64,000 bases of DNA from JAGVSV01 sp050952845 (GCA_050952845.1 JBMNLP010000001.1:806001-870000); one strand, 5' to 3'. Counted from the first letter of the stretch, positions 38,408 through 47,116 are shown. Made by a program: numbers and translations. Notes: generated from the sequence alone by a model not told the origin.

Positions 38408-39520
38408 TTATCGCATGGTCACCAGCTCATATTGCCGTGTGCCCAGGCCGATTTTTTCGGCGTGAGCCAGGCCTGCCTGCCAGTCTGTGCCGCTGAACAG
38501 CGTATGGAAGTGATCGTGGCTGTTGTGATGCCGGGCACGCTCGCCCAGCAGGCTGTCGCGGACAGGAACTTGGTTGTTGACAAGGTCGGCGCAGGCCTGG
38601 TCCAGGGCGACAGGGTCGAAGGCAGCCAACATGCCCACATCGGGCACAATGGGCGCGTCGTTGGCGCTGTAGCAATCGCAGAAAGGCGAAACGTCCATGA
38701 TCAGGGAGATGTGGAAACAGGGCCTGCCCTGCACGACGGCTAACGCGTACTCGGCGATTTTTTTGACGAGGATTATGTTGGCCTGGTCGTTCATGGGCAG
38801 GATGGCGCCTTCGGGGCAGGTGGTGATACAGCGCCCGCAGCCGGTGCAGGCGGCGGTGTTGATGTATGCCTTGCTGGCTGACATGGAAATGGCGTCATGG
38901 GCGCAGGCGGCGGCGCATCGTTCGCAACCCACGCACAGCTCGCGGTTAACCGCGGGCTTTTCGGCGGAATGCATCTCGCGCTTACCCTCGTAGGAGCCGC
39001 AGCCCATGCCGATGTTCTTGAGCGTGCCGCCAAACCCTGTGGCTTCGTGGCCTTTAAAGTGCGTCAGCGACACAAACACATCGGCATCCATGACAGCGCG
39101 GCCTATTTTGGCCTGGCGCACATAGTCGCCCTGTATGTCGACCTTGATGTCGTCGGTGCCCTTGAGCCCGTCGGCAATCAACACGTGGCAGCCGGCAGAG
39201 AACGGGCTGAACCCGTTGGTGTAGGCGGTGTCCAGGTGGTCCAGCGCGTTGCGGCGCTTGCCGGTATACAGCGTATTGGCGTCGGTGAGGAACGGCTTTC
39301 CGCCGAAGTCGGCCACATGGTCTGCCACGGTTTTGGCATAGTTGGGGCGCAGGAAGGCCAGGTTGCCGGGCTCGCCGAAGTGCATTTTGATGGCGGTGAA
39401 CTTGTCTTTGAAATCAATGCGCTCCATGCCGGCTTTTTTGCAGAGCCGGCGGAGTTTTTGCATCAGGTTTTCTCCATCCGCAACACGGAAGCTGGTAAAA
39501 TATACGTTGGATTTATTCAT
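38408..39520 (-). CDS. DUF362 domain 4Fe-4S protein
   Basis: 370 residues. N-terminal DUF362 region (about 1-180: AIKMHFGEPGNLAFLRPNYAKTV, LKGTDDIKVDIQG, SLTHFKGHEATGFGGTLKNIGMGCG). Two clusters of the 2[4Fe-4S] ferredoxin type follow: CVGCERCAAAC (about 194-204) and CTGCGRCITTCP (about 223-234). The end has MLAAFDPVALDQACADLV. Family members are predicted redox proteins of anaerobes; substrate unknown. AAAGGG precedes the start. It is followed upstream by a TIM-barrel gene in the same direction, 17 bp apart, so they may be one operon. Confidence 0.85.
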   Translation of the reverse strand: MNKSNVYFTSFRVADGENLMQKLRRLCKKAGMERIDFKDKFTAIKMHFGEPGNLAFLRPNYAKTVADHVADFGGKPFLTDANTLYTGKRRNALDHLDTAYTNGFSPFSAGCHVLIADGLKGTDDIKVDIQGDYVRQAKIGRAVMDADVFVSLTHFKGHEATGFGGTLKNIGMGCGSYEGKREMHSAEKPAVNRELCVGCERCAAACAHDAISMSASKAYINTAACTGCGRCITTCPEGAILPMNDQANIILVKKIAEYALAVVQGRPCFHISLIMDVSPFCDCYSANDAPIVPDVGMLAAFDPVALDQACADLVNNQVPVRDSLLGERARHHNSHDHFHTLFSGTDWQAGLAHAEKIGLGTRQYELVTMR

Positions 39521-39537
39521 GTACTATCCCTTTTAGC

Positions 39538-40266
39538 TTATTTGTTCAGGCTTTTCAGGTATTCGATGCATGCGCGCGCTTCATCCGTGCCACTGGGCGT
39601 CAGCGTTTCGCTTTCGACGATCATCGGTATGTTCATAGCCAGCGCCTTGTCGTGTACGGCTTTTACCGGCGCCGTGCCCTGCCCCAGCGGAACCCCTTTG
39701 CCATCCTGGAAACCATCCTTCAGGTGGATGAAGGTCAGCCGGTCCTTGAGCTCGTCCATTAGCTGCAGAGGATCGCGCTTGGCCGCATAAGCCCAGAAGG
39801 TGTCTAACTGCAATGTCAGGTCGGTCTTGGCACGCAGCTGGTCATAGATCATCGACCCGTCGGCGTTGGCAATGAACTCGTGCGAATGGTTATGATAGCC
39901 TAAGTCGATGCCTTCCTTCTTTAAAAGGGGCAGCAGGCGGTTGACCTCGCGCACAAAGTCGTCTATTTTGGCTTGGTCGCTCAGATCATGTCCGGGGATG
40001 ATATAGTGCTTGTTGCCGATGGCCTGGTGGTAGGCCACCGTGCTGCTGTAGTCGTCTAACAGCTCGCGCAGGCCGGTGTGCGTGCCCGAAATCTTCAGCC
40101 CGGTTTCTTCGAGCATGCGCTTGATGTCGGCCGCGCTGATGCCGAAGAAGCCTGCGAACTCCACCATGGCATATCCCATGCCGGCAAGGTCCCTGAGGGT
40201 GCCGGCCATGTCCTTGTCCGTCCTGTCGCGCACGCTGTACAGCTGGATTCCATACTGTGTTTTCAT
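39538..40266 (-). CDS. Sugar phosphate isomerase/epimerase, xylose isomerase-like TIM barrel
   Basis: 242 residues. MKTQYGIQLYSVRDRTDKDM (1-20) is the usual beginning of this family in Firmicutes; GYAMVEFAG, IDLGYHNHSHEF (about 125-136, catalytic Glu/His region), LQLDTFWAYAAKRDP, and TFIHLKDGFQDGKGVPLGQG (about 177-196). Cytosolic metal-dependent sugar or inosose-type epimerase or dehydratase, substrate unclear. RBS AGGAGG before ATG 40266 decides this start over an in-frame one 102 bases earlier. Divergent from ruvC. Confidence 0.85.
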   Translation of the reverse strand: MKTQYGIQLYSVRDRTDKDMAGTLRDLAGMGYAMVEFAGFFGISAADIKRMLEETGLKISGTHTGLRELLDDYSSTVAYHQAIGNKHYIIPGHDLSDQAKIDDFVREVNRLLPLLKKEGIDLGYHNHSHEFIANADGSMIYDQLRAKTDLTLQLDTFWAYAAKRDPLQLMDELKDRLTFIHLKDGFQDGKGVPLGQGTAPVKAVHDKALAMNIPMIVESETLTPSGTDEARACIEYLKSLNK

Positions 40267-40435
40267 CTTGATCCTCCTAAACAATTGTTTTGCTACATTG
40301 TTGCAGCTATCGGCGATCGACCCAACCGCCCTGCAGATACAGCCATTATACCACAGGAAGTTACTCAAGCGGTGTGGATGAGCGTTGTTTTAGAAATATT
40401 GCCGTATTTTAACGGTTCATCAACCGCAACACGGT

Positions 40436-40464
40436 TTGACAAACAACAGGCTGTCCCATATGAT
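40436..40464 (+). promoter_or_regulatory. Promoter of ruvCAB-queA
   Basis: TTGACA (40436-40441) and TATGAT (40459-40464) with a 17-bp spacer, near consensus, leaving a very short leader (about 16 nt) that still contains the RBS AAGGAGG. Confidence 0.85.
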
Positions 40465-40486
40465 GTGTTCAAAAAGGAGGCTGTGC

Positions 40487-40981
40487 ATGCGCGTTCTTGG
40501 CATCGATCCCGGGCTGGCGACCATGGGCTGGGGCGTCGTCGACGAAAGACAAGGCACACCCGAATATGTCGGCTGCGGCGCCATCAGAACGCCGGCCGGT
40601 ATGCCGCTGCCCTCCCGGCTGGCATCGATCGACTGCCAGCTGAGCGACCTGCTCAACCGGTATCGGCCGGACGAAATTGTCTTTGAGGAGCTGTTCTTTG
40701 CCCGGAATGTGACGACGGCTTTCACTGTCGGCGCTGCGCGCGGCGTTGCCATCGCGGCCTGCGCCCGGTACACCGACGCCTTGTTTGAATACACCCCGAT
40801 GCAAATCAAGCTGGCCGTGGTGGGCTACGGGCATGCCGAGAAGCAGCAGGTGCAGCAGATGATCAAAATGATCCTCCGCCTGCCCGGCGTGCCCAGCCCC
40901 GATGATGCGGCGGACGCGGTGGCGGCGGCGGTGACCCATGTCAACGCGGGCAGGGCCCGCTTCCAATTCCGCATGAAATAA
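40487..40981 (+). CDS. ruvC: Holliday junction resolvase RuvC
   Basis: 164 residues. RNase H-like endonuclease with MRVLGIDPGLATMGWG (Asp7), EIVFEELFFARN (Glu about 66-67) and PDDAADAVAAAVTH (acidic pair about 140), the four metal-binding acids. It cuts Holliday junctions moved by RuvAB. First gene of the operon; ruvA follows after 12 bp. Confidence 0.97.
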   Translation: MRVLGIDPGLATMGWGVVDERQGTPEYVGCGAIRTPAGMPLPSRLASIDCQLSDLLNRYRPDEIVFEELFFARNVTTAFTVGAARGVAIAACARYTDALFEYTPMQIKLAVVGYGHAEKQQVQQMIKMILRLPGVPSPDDAADAVAAAVTHVNAGRARFQFRMK

Positions 40982-40993
40982 AGGGGACAGGCC

Positions 40994-41608
40994 ATGTACG
41001 CATTTATTGAAGGAATCGTAGAGGACAAAACGCAGTCCGAGCTGGTGATCAGCACCGGCGGCGTGGGATATCGCATCCTGTGCACGGCGGCTGTGCTGAC
41101 GTCGGCCCCGCAGCGGGGAGGAACCGTGCGCGTGTACACGTTTTTGAACGTACGCGATGACGCGATGGAGTTGTTCGGCTTTGTGTCCCGTGAGGAGAAA
41201 AACCTGTTTCTGAAGCTCAACACCATATCGGGTATCGGGCCCAGGACGGCGCTGGGCATTTTAGGCAGCATGCCGCTGAAGGACCTGCTGCTCGCCATCA
41301 TAGCGGGCGACATCGCCACGCTGTCCCGGGCGCCGGGCGTCGGGAAGAAAACCGCCCAGCGGTTGGCGCTGGAGCTGAAGGATAAATTCACCCCCGATGA
41401 CGTCGGGGAGAGCATGGAGAGCCTGATGCCCGTGCAGGCAGCCCAACAGGACAGCGCCTCCCATGAGGCGGTGCTGGCACTGCTGTCCCTTGGCTATACG
41501 CAGTCGGAGGCTGTGCGGGCTGTGTCGGCGGTGCGGGCAGAGGCAGGCGAGGACGCCCGGGCTGATGAACTGGTTCGCCTGGTGCTGCGCGGCATGATGA
41601 AAGGATAA
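40994..41608 (+). CDS. ruvA: Holliday junction branch migration protein RuvA
   Basis: 204 residues. OB domain (MYAFIEGIVEDKTQSELVI), helix-hairpin-helix domain (LNTISGIGPRTALGILG and LSRAPGVGKKTAQRLALEL, about 75-130) and C-terminal domain III (EAVLALLSLGYTQSEAVRAV, about 157-176). It holds the four-way junction and hands it to RuvB, encoded 3 bp downstream. Confidence 0.97.
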   Translation: MYAFIEGIVEDKTQSELVISTGGVGYRILCTAAVLTSAPQRGGTVRVYTFLNVRDDAMELFGFVSREEKNLFLKLNTISGIGPRTALGILGSMPLKDLLLAIIAGDIATLSRAPGVGKKTAQRLALELKDKFTPDDVGESMESLMPVQAAQQDSASHEAVLALLSLGYTQSEAVRAVSAVRAEAGEDARADELVRLVLRGMMKG

Positions 41609-41611
41609 GCC

Positions 41612-42658
41612 ATGGAAAGCAATCGGCTGATGATGTCCGGCTTGCATCCGGACGACAGGGATACCGACACCTCCCTGCGCCCCAGGACGCTCAGAGAGTA
41701 TGTGGGGCAGGCCAATGTGCGTGAAAGCCTGGATATTTACATCCGCGCGGCGCTGGAACGGCGCGACGCGCTGGACCATATCCTGCTGTATGGGCCGCCC
41801 GGTTTGGGCAAGACGACCCTGGCCTGCATCATTGCGGCGGAGATGGGGCAGAACATCCGCATCACCTCCGGCCCCGCCATCGAGCGCGCAGGCGACCTGG
41901 CGTCCATCCTGACCAACCTGAACGCCGGCGACCTGCTGTTTATCGACGAGATCCACCGGCTGAGCCGCGCAGTGGAGGAAGTGCTCTACCCGGCGATGGA
42001 GGACTTTGCGCTGGACATCATGATCGGCAAAGGACCGACCGCCCGCTCAATGCGGCTGGATCTGCCCCGGTTTACCTTGGTGGGCGCTACGACGCGCGCA
42101 GGCCAGCTGTCGGCGCCGCTGCGCGACCGGTTTGGCATGATGTTCCGGCTCGAGCTGTACTCGCCGGAGGAACTGTCGCAGATTCTCAAGCGCTCGGCGG
42201 GCATCCTCGGCATGCCGGCGGAGCCGGAAGGCATCTATGAAATCGCCAGGCGCAGCCGCGGCACGCCCCGCATTGCCAACCGGATGCTCAAGCGCGTGCG
42301 CGATTTCGCGCAGGTGAAGGCGCAGGGGCATATCACGCAGCAGGTTGCCCGCGACGGGCTTGACATCTTAGATGTGGACGAGCTGGGCCTGGACCGGGTG
42401 GACCGCAACGTGCTGCTGACCATGATCGACAAGTTTCAGGGCGGGCCGGTGGGGTTGGACACGCTGGCGGCGTCTACGGGCGAGGATGCCATGACCATCG
42501 AGGATGTGTACGAGCCCTACCTGCTGCAGCTGGGCTTTATCCAGCGCACGCCCAGGGGCCGGGTGGCCACCGACTTAGCGTATAAACACTTAGACCGCCA
42601 GCCGCCCCAGCCGAGCGACAGGTCAGGCCAGATCAATTTCTTCGATGAAGACATGTGA
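41612..42658 (+). CDS. ruvB: Holliday junction branch migration ATPase RuvB
   Basis: 348 residues. Walker A YGPPGLGKTTLACI (about 58-71), Walker B LLFIDEIHRLSRAVEEVLYPAMED (about 109-132), sensor GATTRAGQLSAPLRDRFG (about 154-171), and winged-helix C-terminus (GLDTLAASTGED...YLLQLGFIQRTPRGR). Drives branch migration with RuvA. Its last 14 bases overlap queA. Confidence 0.98.
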   Translation: MESNRLMMSGLHPDDRDTDTSLRPRTLREYVGQANVRESLDIYIRAALERRDALDHILLYGPPGLGKTTLACIIAAEMGQNIRITSGPAIERAGDLASILTNLNAGDLLFIDEIHRLSRAVEEVLYPAMEDFALDIMIGKGPTARSMRLDLPRFTLVGATTRAGQLSAPLRDRFGMMFRLELYSPEELSQILKRSAGILGMPAEPEGIYEIARRSRGTPRIANRMLKRVRDFAQVKAQGHITQQVARDGLDILDVDELGLDRVDRNVLLTMIDKFQGGPVGLDTLAASTGEDAMTIEDVYEPYLLQLGFIQRTPRGRVATDLAYKHLDRQPPQPSDRSGQINFFDEDM

Positions 42659-43688
42659 TTTTTACTACGACCTGCCCGAAGGCCTGATCGCCCAGCATCC
42701 GGCAGAGCCGCGGGACAGCAGCCGGATGCTGGTGTGCAACCGGGAGAACGGGCGGCTGGCGCACAGGGCATTCCGCGATTTTCCTTCTTATCTGCGGGCC
42801 AGGGATGTGCTGGTGCTGAACCGGACGCGCGTCATCCCCGCCAGGCTGCTGGGGGAAAAGGAAGGCAGCGGCATTCCCATCGAGGTGCTGCTGCTGAGAA
42901 GGCAGTCTGCTGACGTATGGGAAGCGCTGGTCAAGCCGGGCAGGCGCATGCGCCAGGGCGCCCGGCTGGTGTTTGGCGGCGGCGCGCTGCGGGCTGAGGT
43001 GGAGGAAACGACGCCTGCGGGCAGCCGCATGGTGCGCTTTTTTTATGACGGCGTGTTTGAGGCGCTGCTGGACAGCCTGGGCCAGATGCCGCTGCCGCCT
43101 TATATCCATGAAAAGCTAAAAGACAAAAGCCAGTATCAAACCGTGTATGCACAGCAGGACGGCAGCGCCGCCGCGCCTACGGCGGGCCTGCATTTCACGC
43201 AGGAGATTCTGCAGGCAGTTGAACGGCGCGGCGTCAACGTGGTCGATGTGCTGCTGCATGTGGGCCTGGGCACATTCCGCCCTGTGAAGACGCCGGATAT
43301 CGACAGCCATGTGATGCACAGCGAATACTATGAGGTGACGGAAGCTGCCGCGCGGCGCATCAACGACGCCAGGGCAAGGGGGGGCAGGGTGTTCTGCGTC
43401 GGCACGACGTCGGTGCGTACGCTGGAGACCTGCGCCGGTGACAGCGGGCAGGTGTCGGCGGGCCGGGGCATGACCGATATCTTTATCAAGCCCGGGTACC
43501 GCTTCAAGGCGACCGACGCGTTGCTGACGAATTTCCACCTGCCCGGGAGCACGCTGCTGATGCTGGTCAGCGCCATGATGGGCCGCGAAAACGCCCTGGC
43601 GGCCTACCGGGCGGCGGTTGCGGCATCCTATCGTTTTTTCAGCTTTGGCGATTGCATGCTGATCGGATCGGAGTTTGTGCCCGGATGA
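42645..43688 (+). CDS. queA: S-adenosylmethionine:tRNA ribosyltransferase-isomerase
   Basis: 347 residues, full length. CDFYYDLPEGLIAQHPAEPRD (4-24), VLNRTRVIPARLLG (about 57-70), APTAGLHFTQEIL (about 176-188), DVLLHVGLGTFRPVKT (about 199-214), FLLTNFHLPGSTLLMLVSA region (about 297-315). It makes epoxyqueuosine in tRNAs for Asp, Asn, His and Tyr. Starts inside ruvB (14-bp overlap), so it is translationally coupled. No tgt follows here. Confidence 0.97.
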   Translation: MKTCDFYYDLPEGLIAQHPAEPRDSSRMLVCNRENGRLAHRAFRDFPSYLRARDVLVLNRTRVIPARLLGEKEGSGIPIEVLLLRRQSADVWEALVKPGRRMRQGARLVFGGGALRAEVEETTPAGSRMVRFFYDGVFEALLDSLGQMPLPPYIHEKLKDKSQYQTVYAQQDGSAAAPTAGLHFTQEILQAVERRGVNVVDVLLHVGLGTFRPVKTPDIDSHVMHSEYYEVTEAAARRINDARARGGRVFCVGTTSVRTLETCAGDSGQVSAGRGMTDIFIKPGYRFKATDALLTNFHLPGSTLLMLVSAMMGRENALAAYRAAVAASYRFFSFGDCMLIGSEFVPG

Positions 43689-44059
43689 TGGGGTTCGCCT
43701 TCCGGTACCTGGCGGGCGCGATGGCTTTTCCGCTGGCTGATTATTTATTAGCGGGCATCCGGTGCGCCGATGCCCGGACGGCTTTTCTGTTTGGCGCCGT
43801 GCTGATGCTGTTGTATACGCTGCTGCGGCCTGTGATGCGGCTGATGACAGGTGTTTTCAACATGCTGACGCTGGGCCTGGTCTGGTTGATGGTGGATACG
43901 GCGCTGATTCTGCTGGGCGCCTGGCTGCTGCCGCACCTGGTGGTTGTAGACAGCGTTCCGTGGGCCATGGCTGCGGCGCTGATGGTCAACCTGGCCAGGC
44001 TTTTAGCCGGCCAGGTGGCAAAGCGGCTGATAACAAGAACCAACAACGCTGGTAAATAA
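43685..44059 (+). CDS. Phage-holin-family-IV-like membrane protein
   Basis: 124 residues with four TM helices: about 5-25, 33-52, 60-82, 90-110. Small basic tail. The pattern LYTLLRPVMRLMTGVFNMLTLGLVWLMVDTALILLGAWLL matches the PF04020-type 'phage holin family 4' proteins, which in bacteria are chromosomal membrane proteins of unknown role. ATG overlaps the queA stop (ATGA), so it ends that operon. Next to it is the rpsT terminator in the other direction. Confidence 0.75.
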   Translation: MMGFAFRYLAGAMAFPLADYLLAGIRCADARTAFLFGAVLMLLYTLLRPVMRLMTGVFNMLTLGLVWLMVDTALILLGAWLLPHLVVVDSVPWAMAAALMVNLARLLAGQVAKRLITRTNNAGK

Positions 44060-44063
44060 AAAA

Positions 44064-44090
44064 CGCCGCAGCCGTTGACTGCGCGCGCTG
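44064..44090 (-). terminator. Terminator of rpsT
   Basis: Read on the minus strand, CGCGCGCAG pairs with CTGCGGCG and is followed by six T, 20 bp after the rpsT stop. Confidence 0.6.
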
Positions 44091-44109
44091 TTGGATAGAT
44101 GAATGTGCT

Positions 44110-44379
44110 CTAAGCCGATGTGGTCGCTTTGTTGAGCGCTTTGGCAAGACGCGACTTTTTCCGGTTGGCTGTGTTCCTGTGGATCACGCCCTTGGCAGCC
44201 GCTTTATCGATCACGGAGGCGACTGAGCCCAGATCGTGCTGCGCCTTGGCGGTGTCCGTGCTCAGGGTATTGTTGAACTTCCTGATAGCAGTTTTCACAC
44301 TGGACTTAACCATGCGGTTGCGCAGGTTTTTCTTCTGGTTCACCTTCACGCGCTTGATCGCTGACTTGATGTTCGGCAA
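44110..44379 (-). CDS. rpsT: Ribosomal protein bS20
   Basis: 89 residues. MPNIKSAIKRVKVNQKKNL (1-19) and the three-helix body with KAQHDLGSVASVIDKAAAKGVIHRNTANRKKSRL (about 46-79). Binds 16S rRNA early in 30S assembly. It starts with TTG, behind AGGAGGTG at nine bases; rpsT of E. coli also uses a UUG start, as part of its autoregulation. Confidence 0.97.
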   Translation of the reverse strand: MPNIKSAIKRVKVNQKKNLRNRMVKSSVKTAIRKFNNTLSTDTAKAQHDLGSVASVIDKAAAKGVIHRNTANRKKSRLAKALNKATTSA

Positions 44380-44477
44380 CTTTCTTTCACCTCCTGACCT
44401 TCAGTGTGCTTAAACAAGCAAAAGCCACTTTACCACAACCGGCCGGGGTTTGCAAGCGGGCATTCGGCTTTTTTGCT

Positions 44478-44504
44478 GCGATGGGAGCGATGGGAGCGAT
44501 GGGG
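44478..44504. repeat. Three 9-bp direct repeats (GCGATGGGA)
   Basis: Three consecutive copies, the last with one change, in the gap between rpsT and the tRNA promoter. Probably replication-slippage product. Confidence 0.6.
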
Positions 44505-44545
44505 TTGACCCCGTGATGATGATCAAACTGTACCATCATCCGTTC

Positions 44546-44574
44546 TTGACAACACAGGCGCCTTGGCTTAATAT
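44546..44574 (+). promoter_or_regulatory. Promoter of tRNA-Ser
   Basis: TTGACA (44546-44551) and TAATAT (44569-44574), 17-bp spacer, ending 22 bp before the tRNA. Confidence 0.8.
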
Positions 44575-44596
44575 ACACCATGCGCCGACGCCTTAT

Positions 44597-44685
44597 GGAG
44601 AGGTATCGAAGTGGTCATAACGGGGCTGACTCGAAATCAGTTTGGGCGCAAGCCCACGTGGGTTCGAATCCCACCCTCTCCGCCA
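44597..44685 (+). tRNA. tRNA-Ser(CGA)
   Basis: Class II tRNA of 89 nt including encoded CCA. Acceptor GGAGAGG/CCTCTCC, anticodon loop CTCGAAA with anticodon CGA for UCG codons, long variable arm (TGGGCGCAAGCCCA) and T-arm GTGGGTTCGAATCCCAC. Discriminator G fits serine tRNA. Single gene with its own promoter and terminator. Confidence 0.95.
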
Positions 44686-44690
44686 ATCTG

Positions 44691-44720
44691 CCATCCAGAC
44701 AAATTGTTTGGGTGGTTTTT
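44691..44720 (+). terminator. Terminator of tRNA-Ser
   Basis: CCATCCAGACAA can pair with TTGTTTGGGTGG (some G-U pairs), followed by five T. Confidence 0.65.
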
Positions 44721-44754
44721 GTAACAGCAGTGATGCTGCGGATAGATACAACGC

Positions 44755-45495
44755 CTATTTTCCGTTTGTTGGTGTGGTGCCGGCAAGCTGTTCCCGTGCG
44801 TGCTGGTGCAGGGTTTCGGTTAGGACTTCCAGGCCGGCTTCGCTCAGGTGCACGGATTTATCGCTGGAATAGGGCCCGTATAGAAAGCCCTGTTCATCCT
44901 TAAGGGGTGTTGCCACATCCAGGTAGGTGATGCCCAGTTCGCTGCACAGCGCCTGCAGGCGCTCGTTGAACAGGTTAATGCCTGTCTGTTTCGTTAGTAT
45001 ATTTTGGCCTTTTTCCATCACAGGCGTCACGGACATGGCGACGATCTGTATGTCGGGGCTGGCTTCGCGGATCAGCTCAATCATCCTCGCGTACCGTGTC
45101 ATGTCTCTGTCCACATTCCTGCCCGGGGCATCCGTCAAGCCCAGCAGGATAAAGGCTTTGCCCGCCTCCATGGCAGCCAGGCCCTGGCTGAGGGAAACGG
45201 CTCTGCCGCGGTATTGCAGCGTTACCTTGTCCTTTGGCGGATTTCTCAGGCTGCCCAGGTAGACGGAATACGCCCCTGCTGAAAGAAAACGCGCGGTGCC
45301 GAATATCTCTTCTCCTTCATTCCTTTTTGCGGTGCGATAGCGCCGTATTTGGTTGGTGACCGAATCGCCGACAAACACCGCGTCGTCGAAATAGGCAGCT
45401 TCCGGCGAAACCTGCGCTGTGCTTTCTGTCTCTGCCGGGGCCGGCCACGGCAGCAAGGCTAAAAACATCAAGGATACGATCAGTCTTTTCAGCAT
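44755..45495 (-). CDS. Secreted SGNH/GDSL-type hydrolase
   Basis: 246 residues. Signal peptide about 1-21 (LIVSLMFLALLPWPAPA). SGNH blocks: DAVFVGDSVTNQ (Ser about 46, block I), SAGAYSVYLGS (Gly, block II), LLGLTDAPG (block III, with Asp in the Asn position), and SSDKSVHLSEAG (Asp/His, block V). Such exported enzymes are esterases, often removing acetyl groups from polysaccharide. It is close to a small membrane protein and not clearly in an operon. RBS AAGGTATG-like is weak. Confidence 0.8.
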   Translation of the reverse strand: MLKRLIVSLMFLALLPWPAPAETESTAQVSPEAAYFDDAVFVGDSVTNQIRRYRTAKRNEGEEIFGTARFLSAGAYSVYLGSLRNPPKDKVTLQYRGRAVSLSQGLAAMEAGKAFILLGLTDAPGRNVDRDMTRYARMIELIREASPDIQIVAMSVTPVMEKGQNILTKQTGINLFNERLQALCSELGITYLDVATPLKDEQGFLYGPYSSDKSVHLSEAGLEVLTETLHQHAREQLAGTTPTNGK

Positions 45496-45744
45496 ATCAT
45501 ACCTTCCTTGCGTATGTTTACGGGGGTACGCTGTGTTCTGTCAGCGGTTCCTTGTCCTGACGGAGGATTTTTGGATGCGCAACCGGCATATGAGCGAGGG
45601 TACCGATTGCCGGCGCGCGCTCCTTTTATCCTGATTGCATGTTATCATAATTTGCCGAGGCGCTTCAAGGCTTATATCCCTGTCGTTTCCGCCCTGTTGT
45701 AGACAGGCACGTTTTCATATATAATTGGATTGGAGGAATGATAA

Positions 45745-45957
45745 ATGAACGATTGGCAGGCATACTCAAATCAGCAGGACGAGGAACACCTGGAAAGAAG
45801 AGACTGCATCCGGTTTATACTGGGGATGTCCGACTTTTTTGGCTTGGTGCTTGGTTTTGCTTTTATACTGATCCTGGTGTTGCTGATCATCAGCTTGTTG
45901 AGCTGGCTGCGGCAGGATATCCTGTCCACCTTTGTGATGCTGAACTCGCGGTTTTGA
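45745..45957 (+). CDS. Small membrane protein
   Basis: 70 residues: a charged N-terminus (DEEHLERRDCIR), one long TM segment (about 27-55, FFGLVLGFAFILILVLLIISLL) and a short tail. RBS GGAGGA (45732-45737) is seven bases from ATG 45745 but touches an ATG in another frame at 45738, so spacing favours this frame. It lies 17 bp before the uracil-DNA glycosylase gene. Function unknown. Confidence 0.6.
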   Translation: MNDWQAYSNQQDEEHLERRDCIRFILGMSDFFGLVLGFAFILILVLLIISLLSWLRQDILSTFVMLNSRF

Positions 45958-45974
45958 CTGACATGGAGGGAAGG

Positions 45975-46541
45975 ATGGTCATATCCTGGAAGGGGCTTAC
46001 AGAAAACATCTTAGCTTGTCAGGCTTGCCCGCTGCACCGGGGCATCCAGAACAAGGTGCCGGGGCAGGGGTGTGCAAAAGCACGCCTGATGCTGATCGGC
46101 GAAGGGCCTGGCGCAGAGGAAGACAGGCAGGGGCTGGCATTTGTCGGCGCGGCTGGCATGCTGCTGACCAAGATGCTGGCTGCCATCGACCTGACGCGCG
46201 AGGAAGTGTTCATCGCCAACATCGTCAAATGCAGGCCGCCGGGCAACCGGGCGCCGCTGCCGGAGGAGGCGGCGGCTTGCCTGCCCCACCTGCGCGCGCA
46301 GACGGCGCTGATCAGGCCTGAGGTGATCCTGCTGCTGGGTGCGACGGCGCTCAGGTATATCATATCGCCTGATGCCCGCATCACGCGCAGCCGCGGTCAA
46401 TGGATCGAGCGTAAGGGCGTATGGATCATGCCCACCTTTCACCCGGCGGCGCTGCTGCGGGATGAAAGCAAAAAGCGCGACGCATGGGAGGACTTGAAGC
46501 TTGTGCGCGACAAACTGGCCAGCCTGGAGGCTGCGCCATGA
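45975..46541 (+). CDS. Uracil-DNA glycosylase, family 4 (Fe-S)
   Basis: 188 residues. MLIGEGPGAEEDRQGLAFVGAAGMLL (about 38-63, catalytic region) and the C-terminal MPTFHPAALLRD (about 151-162). Four cysteines in the family 4 arrangement, CQACP (C15, C18), CRPPGN (about C85) and CLPHL (about C102), can hold a [4Fe-4S] cluster. Removes uracil from DNA. ATG 45975 follows GGAGGG; the frame is open far upstream but that part shows no conserved sequence and overlaps another gene. Overlaps the next glycosylase-like gene by 4 bp. Confidence 0.88.
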   Translation: MVISWKGLTENILACQACPLHRGIQNKVPGQGCAKARLMLIGEGPGAEEDRQGLAFVGAAGMLLTKMLAAIDLTREEVFIANIVKCRPPGNRAPLPEEAAACLPHLRAQTALIRPEVILLLGATALRYIISPDARITRSRGQWIERKGVWIMPTFHPAALLRDESKKRDAWEDLKLVRDKLASLEAAP

Positions 46542-47116
46542 CGCTGGCTGCCCTGAACGCGCGGCATGCCGCGGCGCTGGCCATGCCTTCACAAGGCAAG
46601 CGGTTTGTGTTGGGGGAAGGCAATGCAAACCAACCCAGTCTGTTGTTGGTGGGCGAGGCGCCGGGGGCGCAGGAGGAGGCGCTGGGCAGGCCGTTTGTCG
46701 GCAAAGCCGGGCAAAATCTGGACCATTTCCTGTCCGTGGTGCGGCTTGAGCGCGGCGATCTGTACATCACCAACGCGGTCAAGTTTCGTCCCACGCGCAC
46801 AGGACCAACCGGCAGGCTGTCCAACCGGACGCCGACCGGGCAGGAAGTGGCGCTGTTTCTGCCCTGGCTGCGGGAGGAAATACAGCTCGTCCATCCATGG
46901 GCGGTGGTGACGCTGGGCAACACGCCGCTGCGCGCGCTGGCGGCGCAGGCGCAGCCCATCGGCCAGGTGCGCGGCCAATGGATGCAGACGGACGACGGCT
47001 TCCCGCTGTTTCCGCTGTACCATCCCGCGGCGCTGATCTACAGGCGCGAGCTGGCTGAGGTATACGAAAGCGATTTGCGGCGTCTGGCTACTGACATGAG
47101 CGCACGCGTACGTTGA
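46538..47116 (+). CDS. Uracil-DNA glycosylase-like protein without Fe-S cysteines
   Basis: 192 residues of the same superfamily as the preceding gene: LLLVGEAPGAQEEALGRPFVGKAGQNLD (about 35-62), LYITNAVKFRP (about 74-84), PWAVVTLGNTPLRAL, and FPLYHPAALIYRREL (about 160-174). It contains no cysteine at all, so it cannot bind the Fe-S cluster that family 4 needs. It is the second of a coupled pair (start overlaps stop). It may be a specialised glycosylase for another lesion or have lost activity. Confidence 0.82.
   Translation: MTLAALNARHAAALAMPSQGKRFVLGEGNANQPSLLLVGEAPGAQEEALGRPFVGKAGQNLDHFLSVVRLERGDLYITNAVKFRPTRTGPTGRLSNRTPTGQEVALFLPWLREEIQLVHPWAVVTLGNTPLRALAAQAQPIGQVRGQWMQTDDGFPLFPLYHPAALIYRRELAEVYESDLRRLATDMSARVR

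Noticed and set aside
45738..45974. In-frame N-terminal extension of the family 4 glycosylase
   Set aside because: RBS directly touches its ATG, it overlaps the small membrane protein, and conserved sequence begins at 45975.
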